Numbered from the stretch's first letter, positions 43,654 through 54,497 are shown. The stretch: DNA of 64,000 nt from Corylus avellana (GCF_901000735.1 NC_081547.1:17286013-17350012); one strand, 5' to 3'. Made by a program: numbers and translations. Notes: generated by a model not told the origin, from the letters alone.

Positions 43654-44214
43654 CCCTCCGGCAAACTGATGGGGGGAACCAACTTCAGTTCGAAAAGTAA
43701 ATAATTGAACCGTGAAGCAGTATGGCCCTTAGCAAAAATGTTAGCAACCTGTTCAATAGTAGATATATAATGTAACTGGATATCACAATTAGTCACTTTT
43801 CCCCGAATAAATTGAAAGTCTATCTCATTGTGCTTCATGCGAGCATGAAACACAGGGTTAGAAGCCAATGACAAGGCACAAGAATTATCACACTAGAGAC
43901 GTGGAGGATCATAAAGAGAAATGCGAAGCTCCTTGAGGAGCATTCAAACCCAAAATAACTTAGCTGTGGCAAGGGCCATGGAGCGATATTCCGCCTCTGT
44001 GCTGGATCGAGAGACCGTGTATTGCTTCTTAGCGCACCAAGAGATAAGATTGGATCCAAGAAAAATACCATAGCCAGTTGTGGAGCATCTGTCATCCGGG
44101 TTGCCTGCCCAATCCGAGTCACAATAGGCATGGAGGTTAATGCTACCTTCGCAATAAAAAAGACCAAAACCAACGGATCCTTTTAAATAATACAAGACCC
44201 GTTTTGTTGTAGTC
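43654..44214 (-). pseudogene. Old copia RNase H
   Basis: The minus strand reads LYYLKGSVGFGLFY, HAYCDSDWAGNPDDRCSTTG (RNase H catalytic Asp), NLISWCAKKQYTVSRSSTEA and EYRSMALA, then, after a stop, [26 protein letters not shown] and VANIFAKGHTASRF. This is the standard copia C-terminus. A stop near 43940 and a frameshift inactivate it. The upstream continuation is beyond the inserted LTR at 45577. Confidence 0.85.
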
Positions 44215-45576
44215 TAATGTGTGCCAAATATTGCATATTTGGACCCTTTAATTTACTTAAGTTAATCCTTTAGCTGTGTTATTATCTGATGTGCTGTGTT
44301 AGTTTTGTGTTTTTAGCATTTTGTAGGTCATTGAAGAAAAACAACATTTTGGAAGAAAACATACTTTGAGAAGACCTAGATGGTGTGGTTAATTTTAACT
44401 AAATCTAAGAAATGGTTAAATCGAATTAAAGATCAGATTGGATTAAAGTTCAAATTGGATAAAATTTCGGATTGGATTCAAATTCAGATTCTCCATACTT
44501 CTCAGTATTTTGATCATAACTTTTCGCTCAATTATTGGATTGAAGTGATTCAAGTGGCATTGGAAAGATAACTCAAAATACTACAATTTATTGTGAAATA
44601 GGATTTTCCTAATTCAGACGTTTACTATTCCAAAATCATCTTGCAATGAATGGATACAAACCTGGACGAATTTTATTCGATTTCAACTTGTAAAACCCAA
44701 AGTTTTAGGCTTATAAATAGGGAATTATCAAATTAATTGAGGGAGGCTACGAATTTCAAGTTTGTAGAGGAGAAGAAGAGAGTTTAAGGTTTTCTTAGCT
44801 TTTGGATCTTAACTTTGTGATTCTTATTTGTAAGTACTCAATTTTACATTATGAATTCATTAATCTTGTTTTGTCTTTCAATAACATGAGATGCTAAACC
44901 TTCAACTAAGGTTGAAGATGAAGCCTCACTTATGATTAGTAACTTTGTTTCATGTATGTAATATTTCCCAATTTAAAGGTTTAATTGCTTTATTGTTTTA
45001 CTTCTAATTAATTGGATTGAATAATTCTTGGATATCTTTTGCGATTCAAGGATACACTTGATGATTTAAGATTATTCAATACAATTGATTGCTTGATTTT
45101 CTTTGTTAAAAATTGAATTTTCCCTGTGATTTATTCTCTAGATACAATTGATGTTTTGATAAAGATTTGATATTTTCTTGTGATTTACGGATACAATTAA
45201 TGATTTAATCGAATATTGGATTTCTTTTGTGATTTGGGTTATGAATGGATACATGAAATATTTTGATTAATTATTTGAAGCAATAGTAAAACAAACTTAA
45301 GATTTATGTGTAAGAACTTTGGGGAATATTATAGATCATGAAATTATGTTGTTATGAATTTGTAAGTGTGGATTCTGAAACTTTAGTGCTTCATCAGAAG
45401 ATTTCAATTACTTTAAATTGCTCATGCTTTTGCTTTTTCATTCAAACAAAAAAATCTCTTAAAAACTGGAACTAGATTAGGGTTTAATTAATTTAAATTT
45501 TAAATTTTTTTTCAAGAATACAATTTCCTGTGGGTTCGACCTCGCACTTGCGAGTTAAATAAATTTGCACAAAACA
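44215..45576 (+). mobile_element. Solo LTR, family C, inside the old copia
   Basis: Begins TAATGTGTGCCAAATATTGC (family start TGATGAGTGCC) and ends GCACAAAACA. The flanks share AGTC (44211-44214 and 45576-45579). It interrupts the copia frame between AHWT and TKRVLYYLKG. It contains the family-C CTTGCGAG end region and TATAAATAGGG near 44715. Confidence 0.85.
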
Positions 45577-46000
45577 GTCCAATGGGCAGTGGTGGGATGG
45601 TGCATGTGTTGACACAATTGGTTCACAGAGTAAGCAAGGTCAGGTTTTGTAAGAGTGGCATATTGTAATGCACCCACGACATGGCGATAGTCAGCCAGAT
45701 CAAGAAGAGGAGCACCATCAAACCGAGACATCTTGGAACCTGCTAGACAAGGAGCAGCATAGTGCTTGGCTTCATCCATTTTAACAAGACGGAGGAAGTC
45801 GACAACATACTTGGACTGACGAAGATGGAGACCAGCAGCTGTGCGGATTGCTTGAATGCCCAAAAAATAATGGAGGGAGTCGAGATCCTTCATGGCAAAG
45901 TCTGCTTGGAGTTGGTTGATCAACCAAGTAACGGAGTAATCATCATTGCTTGTAACAATAATATCATCTACATAAATGAGGAGAAAAATGTGAGTAGTGC
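45577..46000 (-). pseudogene. Old copia RT C-terminal part
   Basis: The minus strand reads DDIIVTSND-like sequence next to the young copia. It then gives LINQLQADFAMKDLDSLHYF, LGIQAIRTAAGLHLRQSKYV, VDFLRLVKMDEAK, YRHVVGALQYATLTKPDLAY and SVNQLCQHMHHPT. These are the conserved blocks between copia RT and RNase H. The last five bases (AGTGC, 45996-46000) are the young copia's TSD. Confidence 0.85.
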
Positions 46001-46251
46001 TGTTAGAGACATCTCTTCAAATGAGGACTCTACACAAGATAATATCAATTTAAACAATATCTCTCGATAAAGCTTGCAGCAGATCATGTAGCTAACAACT
46101 TCTTGTTAAACTTATCTCCTTGTATATCTTATCACTTAACATTTAAATTTCATACCAAGTGTAATCTCATGTAAACAATTATTCTATAAATACAAAAGCC
46201 TAAACCAACGTTTGGTAAGGCAGCAAGCATATCAAATTATTTTCCATTATA
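46001..46251 (+). repeat. 5' LTR of the young copia
   Basis: TGTTAGAGAC to TTCCATTATA; TATA-like TCTATAAATACAAAAG at 46182-46197 and a likely transcription start just downstream. Confidence 0.95.
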
Positions 46252-46263
46252 TGGTATCAGAGC
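46252..46263 (+). other. Primer-binding site of the young copia
   Basis: TGGTATCAGAGC directly follows the LTR, complementary to the 3' end of initiator Met-tRNA. Confidence 0.93.
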
Positions 46264-46315
46264 ATTAGACTCACGTCACTTGATCTTTTTTTTCCCTTCC
46301 GCTATTTATCTTTTC

Positions 46316-49300
46316 ATGGCTACCCAATCTTCAAACCTTGTCACTTTCTCCAATCTCAACCCTATCAAATTGACTAGGGACAACTACCCACTATGGCTGA
46401 CCCAAATTGTTCCTCATCTCAAAGGTGGGGACGTCTACGGTTATGTAGATGGTTCAATTCCTTGCCCTTCACCAACCATTAAAACTACCAAAGATCATAT
46501 TGTCACTGAGACACCCAACCCTGCCTATCACACTTGGCAGATGCAAGATCAGATTATCTTAGGAGCAATAAATTCAGCAATCTCTGAAAAACTGCTGATA
46601 CATGTCACTCGTTGCACCACCTCGCGCAAAGCCTGGAAGGTACTAGAGACGTTGTTTAAGTCTCAATCTCGCTCCCGCATCATGAATGTGCATCATCAAC
46701 TATCCACCATGAAGAAAGGCTCTTCCTCCATAGCAGACTATTATCATCGTTTTCAGACTCTCACCGACACACTTGTTGCCGTAGATCATCCTCTCGATGA
46801 ACTTGATAAGCAAAGTTTCTTTCTCGGTGGTCTTGGATCTGAGTATGATCCATTTGTCACATCGGTTCTCACATGTGCTGATCCGTTATCAATCGAAGAG
46901 ATTTATGGGCATCTTCTCACACATGAGATGCGATTGGAACAAAATCAGCCATGCATTGATTTGTCCATGGCAGGAGCAAATTTTACTTCACGTGGATACC
47001 ACCAGCGTGGACGTGGGCCTCGTAATGGTCCTCCTCATGGCTTCAACTCATCTGGACGTGTCTTTCCCTCATCTGGCCGTGATTTTCCCTCATCTGGTCG
47101 ACACTCCAGCACTACCAATTCTCGTCCCTATCGTGGCAAGGGGCGCAACACATCCTACTCACGTGGAGCTCCATTCAGCCATCAATCCAACCGTCCCCTC
47201 TGCCAGGTATGTAATCGCTATGGCCATATTGCCCTGGACTGCTACAACCGCTTCAATGAAGCATATTCTCGTGATCAGATCGCCCCTCCACAAGCATATT
47301 TCACTGCTCCTTCCACCAGTAGCGATCTCAATTGGTATCCGGACTCAGCATCTACTCATCACCTGACACCTGATCTCACCAATCTGAACATCACAGCTGA
47401 TGAATACATGGGCACAGATCAAATTCGAATTGGAAACGGTAATGGGCTTTCCATTAAACATATTGGAAATACCCGTCTTTCTCTCCCATCCTTTAACATG
47501 AATTTATATAATATCTTGCACGTTCCCAACATCTCCAAAAATTTAATATCTGTTCATCAGTTCACAAAAGACACAAACACATTCTTTGAGTTTCATCCAT
47601 TCTATTTTCTTTTGAAGGACTGCCGAACCGGGAAGCTTCTGCTCCACGGCCGGAATAAAAATGGCCTTTATCAATTTTTTCATTCCACAAATAAACCATC
47701 CGCTTCTGCCATGGTGGGTGAGAAAGTCTCAGAGTCTCAATGGCACTCAAGGTTGGGTCATCCTGCTTTGAAAGTTGTTCGTCGTGTCCTTTCCAATTTT
47801 CGTCTCCCTGTTGCTTCTTCAAAAGAATCCATGGACTGCTCTGCCTGCCTGGTTTCCAAAAGCAAACAGCTCAAATTTTCAGCATCTTCATCTATAGCCA
47901 CGTGTCCTTTAGCATTAATTTATACTGATGTATGGGGACCAGCTCCTATTCTATCTAGATCTGGCTCCAAATATTATGTATCTTTTCTTGATGCTTACAG
48001 TAAATATACGTGGCTTTTTCCAATGTCATGCAAAAGTGATGTTAGCTCTATTTTCCTCAAATTCAAATCATATGTCGAATGTTATTTCAATTCCAAAATT
48101 AAATCGGTTCAATCTGATTGGGGTGGCGAATTTCGTCCCCTAAATAAATTGCTAACTCAATTTGGCATTCTTCATAGAGTCTCTTGCCCCCATACTCACC
48201 AACAAAATGGTGCCATTGAACGTAAACATCGACATATTGTTGAAACGGGATTGGCACTCCTCTCTCATGCCAATATGCCTTTTGAATTTTGGGATGACGC
48301 TTTCTTAACGGCATGCTATTTAATCAATCGTATGCCTACTCCAGTTCTCTCAAATCGTTCACCTTTTTTCACCATATTTAATTGTCAACCCGATTACAAT
48401 TTTCTTCGAGTTTTTGGTTGTGCTTGTTGGCCTAACTTACGTCCCTACAACAAAAATAAATTCCAACCCCGGTCTAAACAATGTCTGTTCTTAGGTTATA
48501 GTCCCCAACACAAGGGATACAAATGCTTTCACTTATCTACAGGACGTCTCTACATCTCCAGAGATGTCATCTTCCAAGAAAACATTTTCCCTTGCACAAC
48601 AAAATCAACCCTCCAAAATCTCACAGACACATCTTCTTCCCAAACCAATTCCCTACCCCACATTATACACACAGCCCACAACATTCCCAACCCAACACCA
48701 TTTAACCCATCCGAAAATGGGCCTCCATCTCCTCCATATCCAGCCAGCCCACAAAATGACGCCTCACCCACTTCTACATATATCACGACCCCACCCAGCC
48801 CACACAACATAATCCCCATCATCCCAGACCCCGAATCACCCAACTCCCCAGAAATCACAAACCCCATTCTTTCTTTGGCCGAAACTCCATCTCCTACCTC
48901 AACCTCTGCTGCATCTCCATCCATGGCATTTTCTCCCTCCACTAATTTCAACCAACCCCATCCCATGATCACTCGTGCCAGAAATAACTTCTCTAAACAC
49001 AAATTGCTCCCAGATGGCACAGTTAAGTACCCCCTTCCTCATGCCCTTATTACTGAATCCTCTTCAATTGCTTTGGAGCCAACATGTTTTACATCAGCTG
49101 TGAAAGACGCAAATTGGAGACAGGCTATGAACACTGAGTTTGATGCCCTACTGAAGAACAACACATGGTCCTTGGTTCCCCCGGATTCGACTGCCAATGT
49201 CATTGGGTGCAAATGGGTCTTTCGGATAAAAAGAAAGGCGGATGGCTCTGTAGAACGCTATAAAGCACGGCTTGTCGCAAAAGGATTCCACCAATTAGCT

Positions 49301-49945
49301 GGAATTGATTATGGTGAGACTTACAGCCCTGTAATTAAGCCTACAACAGTCTGTATTGTTCTCTCTATCGCCCTCTCTAGTGGCTGGCCCATACATCAAA
49401 TAGATATGCAGAACGCCTTTCTTCATGGCAATCTGTTCGAGCAGGTCTATATGTCCCAGCCCCCTGGCTTTGCACATCCTCAGCACCCTCAACACTTATA
49501 TAAGTTGAACAAAGCTCTATATGGTCTCAAACAGGCCCCTCGGGCTTGGTTTTCCAGACTTAGTACCAAGCTCCTAGCTCTTGGTTTTTCTAACTCCAAA
49601 TCAGACACGTCCCTCTTCATCTATAAATCCAAGGACTGCACTATGTTTGTGTTAATTTATGTGGATGACATCCTGATAACTAGCTCCAAATCCTCTGCAA
49701 TTTGTGATCTTCTTGCTGCACTTCACAATGAATTTGCAGTCAAAGACCTAGGTAAATTTAATTTTTTCTTGGGTATAGAAGTTGTTCCTTCCTCTGATGG
49801 TGTGATTCTCTCTCAACAAAGGTATATTGTTGACCTTCTCAAGCGCACCAAAATGGTAGAAGCCAAACCAGCCACATCCCCTATGGCATCATCCACAAAC
49901 CTATCTGCTCATGAAGGTGATATTTTCTCTGATCCCACTCTGTAG
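46316..49945 (+). CDS. Young copia Gag-Pol: Gag, protease, integrase, reverse transcriptase (1209 aa to stop)
   Basis: The first good ATG (MATQSSNLVTF) is at 46316. Gag has LTRDNYPLW and AYHTWQMQDQ, and the zinc knuckle CQVCNRYGHIALDC starts at residue 296. The protease shows WYPDSASTHHL with Asp343. The integrase has HSRLGHPALK (from residue 477), CSACLVSK, the first catalytic Asp in YTDVWGP (Asp538), SDWGGEF and HTHQQNGAIERKHR. The RT has WVFRIKRKADGSVERYKARL, QIDMQNAFLHG, KALYGLKQAPRAW and the catalytic YVDD at residues 1115-1118. The frame ends in TAG at 49943-49945, where relatives have Tyr or similar ([17 protein letters not shown]). The same frame then continues into RNase H, so this is one recent nonsense change in an otherwise complete polyprotein. 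Confidence 0.95.
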   Translation: MATQSSNLVTFSNLNPIKLTRDNYPLWLTQIVPHLKGGDVYGYVDGSIPCPSPTIKTTKDHIVTETPNPAYHTWQMQDQIILGAINSAISEKLLIHVTRCTTSRKAWKVLETLFKSQSRSRIMNVHHQLSTMKKGSSSIADYYHRFQTLTDTLVAVDHPLDELDKQSFFLGGLGSEYDPFVTSVLTCADPLSIEEIYGHLLTHEMRLEQNQPCIDLSMAGANFTSRGYHQRGRGPRNGPPHGFNSSGRVFPSSGRDFPSSGRHSSTTNSRPYRGKGRNTSYSRGAPFSHQSNRPLCQVCNRYGHIALDCYNRFNEAYSRDQIAPPQAYFTAPSTSSDLNWYPDSASTHHLTPDLTNLNITADEYMGTDQIRIGNGNGLSIKHIGNTRLSLPSFNMNLYNILHVPNISKNLISVHQFTKDTNTFFEFHPFYFLLKDCRTGKLLLHGRNKNGLYQFFHSTNKPSASAMVGEKVSESQWHSRLGHPALKVVRRVLSNFRLPVASSKESMDCSACLVSKSKQLKFSASSSIATCPLALIYTDVWGPAPILSRSGSKYYVSFLDAYSKYTWLFPMSCKSDVSSIFLKFKSYVECYFNSKIKSVQSDWGGEFRPLNKLLTQFGILHRVSCPHTHQQNGAIERKHRHIVETGLALLSHANMPFEFWDDAFLTACYLINRMPTPVLSNRSPFFTIFNCQPDYNFLRVFGCACWPNLRPYNKNKFQPRSKQCLFLGYSPQHKGYKCFHLSTGRLYISRDVIFQENIFPCTTKSTLQNLTDTSSSQTNSLPHIIHTAHNIPNPTPFNPSENGPPSPPYPASPQNDASPTSTYITTPPSPHNIIPIIPDPESPNSPEITNPILSLAETPSPTSTSAASPSMAFSPSTNFNQPHPMITRARNNFSKHKLLPDGTVKYPLPHALITESSSIALEPTCFTSAVKDANWRQAMNTEFDALLKNNTWSLVPPDSTANVIGCKWVFRIKRKADGSVERYKARLVAKGFHQLAGIDYGETYSPVIKPTTVCIVLSIALSSGWPIHQIDMQNAFLHGNLFEQVYMSQPPGFAHPQHPQHLYKLNKALYGLKQAPRAWFSRLSTKLLALGFSNSKSDTSLFIYKSKDCTMFVLIYVDDILITSSKSSAICDLLAALHNEFAVKDLGKFNFFLGIEVVPSSDGVILSQQRYIVDLLKRTKMVEAKPATSPMASSTNLSAHEGDIFSDPTL

Positions 49946-50689
49946 CGCAGTACTATTGGTGCATTACAGTACCTATGCATTACTAGACCAGACATCTCTT
50001 ACTGTGTGAATAAGCTTTCTCAATTCATGCAAAACCCAACTGAGCTACATTGGCAAGCAACAAAAAGACTCCTACGCTATCTCAAGCAAACTGTGCAGTA
50101 TGGTCTTCAATTTTACAAGTCTAACACCACTGCAATCCAAGCTTTCTCAGATGCAGACTGGGCAGGCAACAAGGATGATAGACGCTCAACAGGGGGCTAC
50201 TGTGTTTTTCTTGGCAAAAATCTAATATCCTGGAGCTGTCGAAAACAACAAACTGTTGCTCGTTCGAGTACGGAAGCTGAATACAAAGCACTTGCCAACA
50301 CTGCTGCAGAGCTATCATGGATCTTATCCTTATGCTCTGAACTGGGATTACATCTCTCCACTGCCCCTACACTATGGTGCGATAATATTGGAGCTACCTA
50401 CCTATCCTCTAATCCCGTCTTTCATGCACGAACTAAACATGTCGAAATCGATTTTCACTTTGTCCGTGACATGGTTGCTAAAAAGACGCTCAACATCAAG
50501 TTTATATCTAGCAAGGATCAGCTAGCCGATGTCTTCACCAAACTGCTGTCTTCATTTCGGTTTGGATTTCTTAGAGACAAGCTCAACGTTCATTCCATAC
50601 CGTTGAGCTTGAGGGGGCGTGTTAGAGACATCTCTTCAAATGAGGACTCTACACAAGATAATATCAATTTAAACAATATCTCTGGATAA
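49946..50689 (+). CDS. Young copia RNase H, in frame after the premature stop
   Basis: In frame with the upstream ORF after TAG. It reads [35 protein letters not shown] and [20 protein letters not shown] (RNase H catalytic Asp), then [48 protein letters not shown] and [11 protein letters not shown], the usual copia C-terminus. It removes the RNA strand during reverse transcription. Without read-through it would not be made, as no own start is evident before Met at 50006. The last 23 codons run into the 3' LTR and stop at 50687. Confidence 0.9.
   Translation, partial: RSTIGALQYLCITRPDISYCVNKLSQFMQNPTELHWQATKRLLRYLKQTVQYGLQFYKSNTTAIQAFSDADWAGNKDDRRSTGGYCVFLGKNLISWSCRKQQTVARSSTEAEYKALANTAAELSWILSLCSELGLHLSTAPTLWCDNIGATYLSSNPVFHARTKHVEIDFHFVRDMVAKKTLNIKFISSKDQLADVFTKLLSSFRFGFLRDKLNVHSIPLSLRGRVRDISSNEDSTQDNINLNNISG
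50605..50619 (+). other. Polypurine tract of the young copia
   Basis: GAGCTTGAGGGGGCG lies directly before the 3' LTR, the expected plus-strand primer. Confidence 0.85.
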
Positions 50690-50870
50690 AGCTTGCAGCA
50701 GATCATGTAGCTAACAACTTCTTGTTAAACTTATCTCCTTGTATATCTTATCACTTAGCATTTAAATTTCATACCAAGTGTAATCTCATGTAAACAATTA
50801 TTCTATAAATACAAAAGCCTAAACCAACGTTTGGTAAGGCAGCAAGCATATCAAATTATTTTCCATTATA
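50620..50870 (+). repeat. 3' LTR of the young copia
   Basis: 251 bp, two differences from the 5' LTR (C/G at the CTCTCGATAAA site, A/G at CACTTAACATT). Confidence 0.95.
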
Positions 50871-50875
50871 AGTGC

Positions 50876-51602
50876 CAACATGATAAATAAATAAGGAGTG
50901 ATCAATTTGAGAACCAATAATGCCTAATTCCAATAATACAGTAGATAAACTGCTAAACCAAGCCCTTGGGGCTTGCTTAAGGCCATAGATGGACTTGTGT
51001 AAATGGCACACATAATCTAGATGACGGGAATCAATAAACCCTTGGGGTTGTTTCATGTAGACTTCTTCATTTAAGTATTCATGTAAGAAAGCATTGGAGA
51101 CATCAAGTTGTCTCACATTCCAATCAAATTGAACAGCAAGTGCTAAAACAAGATGAATGGAGGCAGGTTTAACCAAAAGACTGAAAGTCTCATAATAGTC
51201 AATCCCACAGGTTTGAGCAAACCCTTTAGCAACCAGCCAGGCCTTATGCCTGTTCACACTTCCATTAGGTTTCTCCTTCACCTTAAAAACCCACTTATTC
51301 CTGACAACGTTTTGATGGTGAGGTCTGGGACATAGGACCCAGGTATGATTGAAAATCAAAGCATCAAATTCATTATGCATGGCAGTGTTCCATTCAGGTT
51401 TAAGGGAAGCTTGTCGGTATGTGGAGGGTTCAAAGGGATGTGTAATGGCAGTGAGTAATTTAAGTGGGTGTTTGACGGAATGGTAGAGTTTAAAGTCAGG
51501 GAATGCTTTAGGCTGGGAGTGGCCAGTTTGAGACCTAGTGAGCATTCGGGTGGAGATCGAATGAAGGGCTGAATGTAGGGCTGGGAGAGGTGGACATACG
51601 TA
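50876..51602 (-). pseudogene. Old copia RT N-terminal part
   Basis: The minus strand reads MLTRSQTGHSQPKAF, EPSTYRQASLKPEWNTAMHN, NKWVFKVKEKPNGSVNRHKA, WLVAKGFAQTCGIDYYETFS, QLDVSNAFLHEYLNEEVYMK and KSIYGLKQAPRAWFSSLSTV, the canonical copia RT blocks. The frame is open over about 245 codons from the CACTA fragment to the young copia insertion, which cuts it before the YVDD block (that part lies at 45960-46000). SPV is changed to SLL at the usual 'ETFSPVVKP' site. Confidence 0.88.
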
Positions 51603-51619
51603 CACTACAAAAATTTATT

Positions 51620-52075
51620 TTTTTAGTTACGGACAAGTAGTAACGTGTATATGGGGTTACCACGTTACTAAAGTATTGTAACGTGTCTGGCGCGTAGTGA
51701 AATTGGACGTAACAAAATGAAATTTTGTAACGTGTCAGAAACAACACGTTACTATTTGGTAACGTTTAGTAAAATCACACGTTACTATTGGTTGTAACGT
51801 GGCACATGCAGCCACGTTACTACGAGTTGTAACGTGGCATATATGCCACGTTACTACGAGTTGTAACGCGGCATATATGCCAATGCTACTACTAGTGGTA
51901 ACGCGGGTCGCATAAAATAATGCTATTATCGAAGAATCGCGGCACATGTGCCACGTTATTGTTTATGGGTAACGTGGCACATGTGCCACGTTACAATCAG
52001 TAGTAACGTGGCATATGTGCCACGTTACAATTTTTAGTGACGTGGCATACATGCCACGTCACTAAAATTTACAGG
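51620..52075. repeat. CACTA subterminal array of GTAACGTGGCAC palindromes
   Basis: Around fifteen half-sites of TAACGTGGCA or TGCCACGTTA in both orientations, often as palindromes such as TAACGTGGCACATGTGCCAC, over 455 bp. Subterminal repeats of this kind are the transposase-binding sites of CACTA elements. Confidence 0.85.
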
Positions 52076-52649
52076 GAAGAAATTTTTTTTTTTTTGTAAT
52101 TTTTCTCCAGCATACAACCTAATATACAAAACAAAGATCAACCAACATTTCTACTCTCCTACATCCAACCAACGACCCAACATCCAACATATATAACCCA
52201 CATCCAACATCAATAATCAACCATGCATAATCATAACTAACATCGTGTAACTAAGTAATTATAACTTTATACAAACAACTAACGTACAAATTTGTAATAA
52301 AAAGTAAAATACAATACAACTAACGTGATCAATACAACATCATAATACACAAATCATCATGATCAATCATCTGCGCCGCATTAACTGCAAAAAGATAAAA
52401 CGAACAATCAATTAGCTAATTAGTTGACATTTGTAACTTTAAACTCCTAATAAATAATTATCACATATACAACCTCGACATACATATTAACTATGTATGC
52501 ACAAACACATATTAATTATACAAAGCACAAACACATATTAACTGTACAAACAATACATGTTTATTCAATGAGACAACTTCAACAAATATGGTAACTATAC
52601 AAAGCTTCATGCTCCATGCACATATATATCTATATATATATATATACTT

Positions 52650-52757
52650 ACGGGGTGCCTGAACGACGGGAATAATGTATTGACAAACGAGACTTCTGAC
52701 CAACCGGCGTCTGATGTGTGGTGTCATTATGATCGTCCTCAGCTTCTACTCTTACGT
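52650..52757 (-). pseudogene. Possible exon of the CACTA element
   Basis: The minus strand from an AG near 52757 to a CC/GTAAGT donor near 52650 reads DDVRVEAEDDHNDTTHQTPV and GQKSRLSIHYSRRSGTP. A second acceptor-like TTTTTGCAG precedes TTAATGCGGCGCAG near 52385, which would stop at once. It is probably the 3' end of a transposase-accessory gene, but no family motif is seen. Confidence 0.4.
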
Positions 52758-52863
52758 CATCTACACATATTACGTTGCAATTGTGTTAAATGCGAACAAA
52801 GTTTATTTGACTCATAAGATAACTGTGTTAATCAAATAAAAACAATAAAAATATATTGTTACC

Positions 52864-53560
52864 TGATCTGCTATCAACTGAGGATCTCACAATCACTCGG
52901 GCTAGGGACTCACGGGTGGATGTGGGGCTTGAAGGAGAATCTGCTACATGAAATTGAGACATCACGGGTGGGGACACTATCTGGGGAGATGCAGGAGAGG
53001 GAGCAAGAGAAAATGGGTCAGTGTGCTCTTCAAGAGGAAATGAACATACTTGTTCATGACATGTGGGCACGTGGCTTGTTGAAGATGTGGACAACATAGA
53101 TGGCAGTATCATCACAGATTGATCAGGAGCTGCTGTGATTTTGCAAGAACTGGTGGAGATGAGCATATCCTTGGTAGGAAACTTCATTTCATCAAACACG
53201 ACATGTCGAGAAATGTAGACTTTCTGAGATTGTAGTTCAAAGCACCTATAGCCACATTGATTTAATGAATATCCTAGGAAGATACATGGCTTGGTAGGAA
53301 AGGATAGCTTATGTTGATCATAGAGCCGAAGGAGAGGGTAGCGAAGGCTCCCAAAAACTTTCAACACGGAATAATCGGGCTGCTTGGAGTGAAGTTTGCT
53401 GAATGGGGACTCGTTTTCTAGAACCTTTGTAGGTAATCTATTTATTAAATAGACAGATGTAGGAAACGAATCTACCCAAAATTTGGTGGACAAACCTGAT
53501 TTAGCAAGAAGGGTGAGTCCCATCTCAACTATATGTCGGTCCTTGGAGGAGGATACTGCC
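52864..53560 (-). pseudogene. Old copia integrase C-terminal part and linker
   Basis: The minus strand reads RHIVEMGLTLLAKSGLSTKF, SFPTSVYLINRLPTKVLENE, LKVFGSLRYPLLRLYDQHKL, CIFLGYSLNQCGYRCFELQS and VYISRHVVFDEMKFP, then a Ser/Pro-rich linker. These are copia integrase C-terminal words. Immediately upstream, the zinc finger and the catalytic Asp/Asp/Glu core are missing: the sequence jumps from GSILLQG to RHIVEMG at about 53547, an internal deletion. Confidence 0.88.
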
Positions 53561-54489
53561 GGTCTTGTTTTCCTTCACAAAAAAATAGGAGTCAATGAGT
53601 ATAAAGAAGCATTTGTTATCACGACAAAATTTATTGATGGATAAAAGGTTGGCAGAGGCCTCAGGGTTGTTAACAATATCTTTAAGATGAAATTGTGAAG
53701 CAGGTAAGGAATGTGGATAAACTATAGAAGAACCAATTCTATTGATAACCAAACCTGCCCCGTTTCCTACTCCAACAGTGTCACTACCATCAAAGGTTGA
53801 GGATTAGTAATGGTGTTGGGATCAATAGTCACGTGTGTATTAGCTCCACTATCAGCTATCCAATCTTGACTGTCATATTCAACATTTATTTGAGCAACCA
53901 TTGCTGCTAATTGATTGGAAGGGTGTCTACCTTGATAAGCATAGTCCATGCGATGGTAGTAGTCAAGGGCTCGATGGCTACTCTTCCCACATATTTGATA
54001 AGGAGAGCATGGAGGTAAATTTGAGTTGCTGCTAAACTGAGGCCTTGGTGGGCTGGTGGGAGGTCTATTCCTCGAACCTAGATGTGGAGAATGCATGAAG
54101 TTCTTTGGTGGAAAGCGTGGCTTGTTGCAGCGTTGCTGATTAAAGCCTTGAGGATTGAAAGGACTGAATCCATGTGGATTGGCAGTAGGACGAGGCTTGT
54201 AATTCGGTGGTCCTCACTTATGTGTGTACAAGGCAAAGGCAGCAGGTTCTGGAGTCCAAGCTTGATGATTTTGACTCTCAAGAAGAATTTCATGACTCAA
54301 TATTTCAGATTGGAAATCAATAAATGACATTTCAGAGTCTTTTACAGCAAATGAGAATGCAGTAACAAAAGAGTTATAAATAGGATTCAAACCACTTATA
54401 ACAAATGAGATTAGATCGTCATCAACAACTGGTTTTCCTGCAGTAGACAATTGATCAGCCCATGATTTAGCTTGGTTCAGGTATTCCTT
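53548..54489 (-). pseudogene. Old copia Gag C-terminus and protease
   Basis: The minus strand reads EYLNQAKSWADQL, then DDDLISFVISGLNPIYNSFV and EILSHEILLESQNHQ (Gag). RPPTSPPRPQFSSNSNLPPC and YQICGKSSHRALDYYHRMDY follow as a decayed zinc knuckle, with the last Cys changed to Tyr. The protease reads DWIADSGANTHVTIDP (DSGA active site intact), VINRIGSSIVYP and ANLLSINKFCRDNKCFF. Frameshifts near 54214 and 53760. Confidence 0.85.
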
Positions 54490-54497
54490 GCTGCTAT

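Larger units (their letters stand above)
46001..50870 (+). mobile_element. Young, nearly intact Ty1/copia element
   Basis: Identical 251-bp spans 46001-46251 and 50620-50870 differ at only two bases. Exact TSD AGTGC (45996-46000 and 50871-50875). A perfect Met-tRNA PBS TGGTATCAGAGC starts at 46252, and a polypurine tract GAGCTTGAGGGGGCG precedes the 3' LTR. One long gag-pol frame carries a single stop. LTRs end ATTATA rather than CA. It sits inside the old copia's RT. Confidence 0.97.
51603..52863 (-). mobile_element. CACTA (En/Spm) transposon fragment with one terminus
   Basis: The left terminus CACTACAAAAATTTATT is a classic CACTA end. No partner TTTTTGTAGTG is found on the right, so the element is broken there, at the junction CCTGATCTG (about 52863). 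Next to the terminus lies a long palindromic repeat array. Minus-strand 52650-52757 reads like an exon ending at a GTAAGT donor. Interrupts the old copia between integrase and RT. Confidence 0.75.

Noticed and set aside
48550..49020. 156-codon minus-strand frame
   Set aside because: Antisense shadow of the Ser/Pro-rich linker of the young copia polyprotein.
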